Shown one piece after another: positions 62,471 through 64,000 of a stretch of 64,000 nt of DNA; the stretch's first letter is position 1; every line of letters begins with the position of its first letter. A model generated the notes under the pieces. That model saw only the letters and a program-made list of their open reading frames with translations, did not search any database and was not told the DNA's origin. The translations under genes and the position numbers were made by a program. Origin of the DNA: Telmatobacter sp. DSM 110680 (lineage in GTDB: Bacteria; Acidobacteriota; Terriglobia; Terriglobales; Acidobacteriaceae); NCBI RefSeq assembly GCF_039994875.1, contig NZ_CP121196.1:744001-808000 (forward strand), written 5' to 3'.

Positions 62471-62821
62471 ATGAGGCTTTTCGCACTTTTGCCGCTTGTC
62501 CTGATCGCACTGGCTGGTTGTACCCCGCACGACCGCAGTCCCGACGAAATCCGCGAGCAGACCGCACGCGCCACATCCACCGCGGTTCGCGACGCCAAGG
62601 CGGTTACACAGGGAGTAGTTGAAGGCGTGAAGCAGCAGAAGACCGTCAACATCAATCGTGGTTCTGCGGATGATCTCAAGAGCCTGCCTGGAATTGATGA
62701 TGACGCCGCGCAACGCATCATCGAAGGCCGCCCCTATAAGGATTCCGAAGAACTTGCCAAGCGCCACATCGTCTCCCGCGCGGAATACAACCGTATCGCC
62801 GGCAAGATCGAAGCGCGGTAA
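62471..62821 (+). CDS. Small lipoprotein with a ComEA-like helix-hairpin-helix
   Basis: A 116-residue protein with a lipobox (LAGC, Cys17), so it is probably anchored to the membrane. The C-terminal 60 residues form an HhH unit: VNINRGSADDLKSLPGIDDDAAQRIIEGRPYKDSEELAKR. The same fold in ComEA binds DNA during uptake, but in small lipoproteins of this kind it is also used as a protein or structural module. The start at 62471 fits the signal. No competence genes are near. Confidence 0.85.
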   Translation: MRLFALLPLVLIALAGCTPHDRSPDEIREQTARATSTAVRDAKAVTQGVVEGVKQQKTVNINRGSADDLKSLPGIDDDAAQRIIEGRPYKDSEELAKRHIVSRAEYNRIAGKIEAR

Positions 62822-62890
62822 AGAAAATCGGAGCGACGAATCGGCGGTTTATTCCGGCCCCGGGCTCACCGCGATAAACTCGTTCCTGCA

Positions 62891-64000
62891 ATGGACAGAA
62901 GACTCTCCACCCTGGCTCTAATCTTCGCAACGGTTCTCGTATCCGCTTGCCCTGCCGTAGCCCAGGCCCCTCACACGTTTGCCGTCGCCGATGGACAGTT
63001 TCAGTTCGACGGCCATCCCTACCAGATCCTTTCCGGTGAGATGCACTATCCACGTGTGCCCCGGGCCTATTGGCGCGACCGATTCCGCAAGGCCCGCGCG
63101 ATGGGTCTGAATACCATCACCACCTATGTCTTCTGGAACCTCCATGAGCCGCGACCTGGCGTTTACGACTTCTCCGGGCAAAACGATATCGCCGAATACA
63201 TCCGTGAAGCTCAGCAGGAAGGCCTTCAAGTCATTCTTCGCCCCGGACCCTACGTCTGCGCGGAGTGGGAACTCGGTGGCTATCCAAGCTGGCTTCTCAG
63301 GGACCACTCCCTTGTTCTCCGCTCCACTGACCCCAAATATATTGCCGCGATGAACGGCTGGTTTACGCGCCTGGCGAAGGAGATTTCTCCGTTGCTCTTG
63401 AAGAACGGTGGCCCCATCATCGCCGTCCAGGTCGAGAACGAATACGGCTCCTTTGGAAACGACCACGCTTACATGGAAGCGGTAAAGTCCGGGCTGCTGA
63501 AGACCGGCCTGGCCGCGCCTGAAACGCTGATCTACACCGCAGACGGTGCTGAGCAGGTCCCCAATGGATCGCTCCCGGGACTTCCCGCCGTCATCAACTT
63601 CGGCACAGGCGATGCCCAGCGGGACTTCGCCACACTGAAGAAGTTGCGTCCCGACGGCCCATTCATGTCTGGCGAGTATTGGGCTGGCTGGTTCGATCAC
63701 TGGGGCGAACGCCACCACACGACCGAAGCCGCCAGCAACGCTGCGGAATACGAGTGGATGTTGCGCCAGGGCTACTCCGTAAGCATGTACATGTTTCACG
63801 GCGGCACCAGCTTTGGGTTCATGAATGGCGCCAACAGCAATGGCACCAACTACGAACCCGACACCACCAGCTACGACTACGATGCACCCCTGAACGAAAG
63901 CGGCGAGATAACACCCAAATTCACAGCCTTTCGTGAGGCCATTGCCCGCGTTACCGGAAAGACTCTTCCGACAATTCCTCCGCAGACCCCGGCCGGCACA
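62891..64000 (+). CDS. Secreted GH35 beta-galactosidase, cut at the window end
   Basis: 370 codons with no stop; the gene continues past the window. Signal peptide about 1-25 (AVAQ). GH35 motifs are all there: QILSGEMHYPRVPRAYW, TYVFWNLHEPRPG, the acid/base Glu184 in VQVENEYGSF, the nucleophile Glu262 in SGEYWAGWFD, and MFHGGTSFGFMNGAN. Typical GH35 proteins are 600-800 residues, so the C-terminal domains are missing from view. Would remove terminal beta-galactose from glycans. The start is close to the end of the lipoprotein gene. Confidence 0.92.
   Translation, partial: MDRRLSTLALIFATVLVSACPAVAQAPHTFAVADGQFQFDGHPYQILSGEMHYPRVPRAYWRDRFRKARAMGLNTITTYVFWNLHEPRPGVYDFSGQNDIAEYIREAQQEGLQVILRPGPYVCAEWELGGYPSWLLRDHSLVLRSTDPKYIAAMNGWFTRLAKEISPLLLKNGGPIIAVQVENEYGSFGNDHAYMEAVKSGLLKTGLAAPETLIYTADGAEQVPNGSLPGLPAVINFGTGDAQRDFATLKKLRPDGPFMSGEYWAGWFDHWGERHHTTEAASNAAEYEWMLRQGYSVSMYMFHGGTSFGFMNGANSNGTNYEPDTTSYDYDAPLNESGEITPKFTAFREAIARVTGKTLPTIPPQTPAGT

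Noticed and set aside
62918..63799. A 293-residue minus-strand frame opposite the GH35 gene
   Set aside because: The plus strand encodes an intact GH35 catalytic domain; the minus frame has none.
1..64000. CRISPR arrays, insertion sequences, prophage genes, att sites
   Set aside because: I looked for regular direct repeats, transposase or integrase motifs and terminal repeats and saw none.

Overview
The window looks like a chromosomal segment of a soil Acidobacteriota, most likely class Terriglobia (Acidobacteriaceae). The reasons are: moderately high GC with long intergenic gaps; three very large Oar-type TonB-dependent receptors with an N-terminal carboxypeptidase-regulatory fold; many secreted glycoside hydrolases and serine hydrolases; and several small families I associate with this phylum, such as the duplicated QQDRIA-repeat protein and the membrane protein with a YDxxxDPVVR-type N-terminal domain. 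This assignment is inferred from gene content. There is no rRNA or tRNA gene here to confirm it. I see no insertion sequence, prophage, CRISPR array or integrase.

Layout. 1-4 kb: a secreted protein, dUTPase and a beta-lactamase-fold hydrolase. 4.2-6.3 kb: a tight three-gene unit of unknown membrane protein, ECF sigma factor and zinc-finger anti-sigma factor. 6.5-10 kb: an acyltransferase, a terpenoid-cyclase-like toroid protein, and DinB and DUF1697 proteins. 10-13 kb: an orphan Flp pilin, folP and a PBP4-type peptidase. 14-23 kb: an alpha/beta hydrolase, secreted GH3 and GH2 enzymes, and a large gap with a minus-strand terminator that no visible gene explains. 23-30.7 kb: glyA, DUF1223, a duplicated-repeat protein, an M23 peptidase, a VKOR-like protein, nadD and rsfS. 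30.8-46.3 kb: three TonB receptors, with rlmH, a corrinoid adenosyltransferase, a DUF4139 protein and accD between the second and third. 46.4-64 kb: a secreted debranching-like glycosidase, pgi, a lone receiver, dnaN, a membrane SpoIIE phosphatase, folC-plsC, a GDSL esterase, a second serine hydrolase, an outer-membrane-like protein, an HhH lipoprotein, and a GH35 beta-galactosidase cut by the window end.

How it fits together. The cell appears geared to polymer scavenging. Large receptors would import oligomers while secreted GH2, GH3, GH35 and debranching-type enzymes trim glycans. Housekeeping genes for folate/one-carbon metabolism (folP, folC, glyA), lipid synthesis (accD, plsC), NAD (nadD), the ribosome (rlmH, rsfS) and replication (dnaN) are scattered as single genes rather than grouped in classical operons.

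No clear, complete undescribed system stands out. The best leads are the orphan minus-strand terminator at about 18.3 kb (possible small RNA), the ECF unit with its unknown membrane partner, two CRP-like palindromes, inverted repeats in all three receptor leaders, the periplasmic-sensor SpoIIE phosphatase, and the 86-residue gap-free internal duplication.
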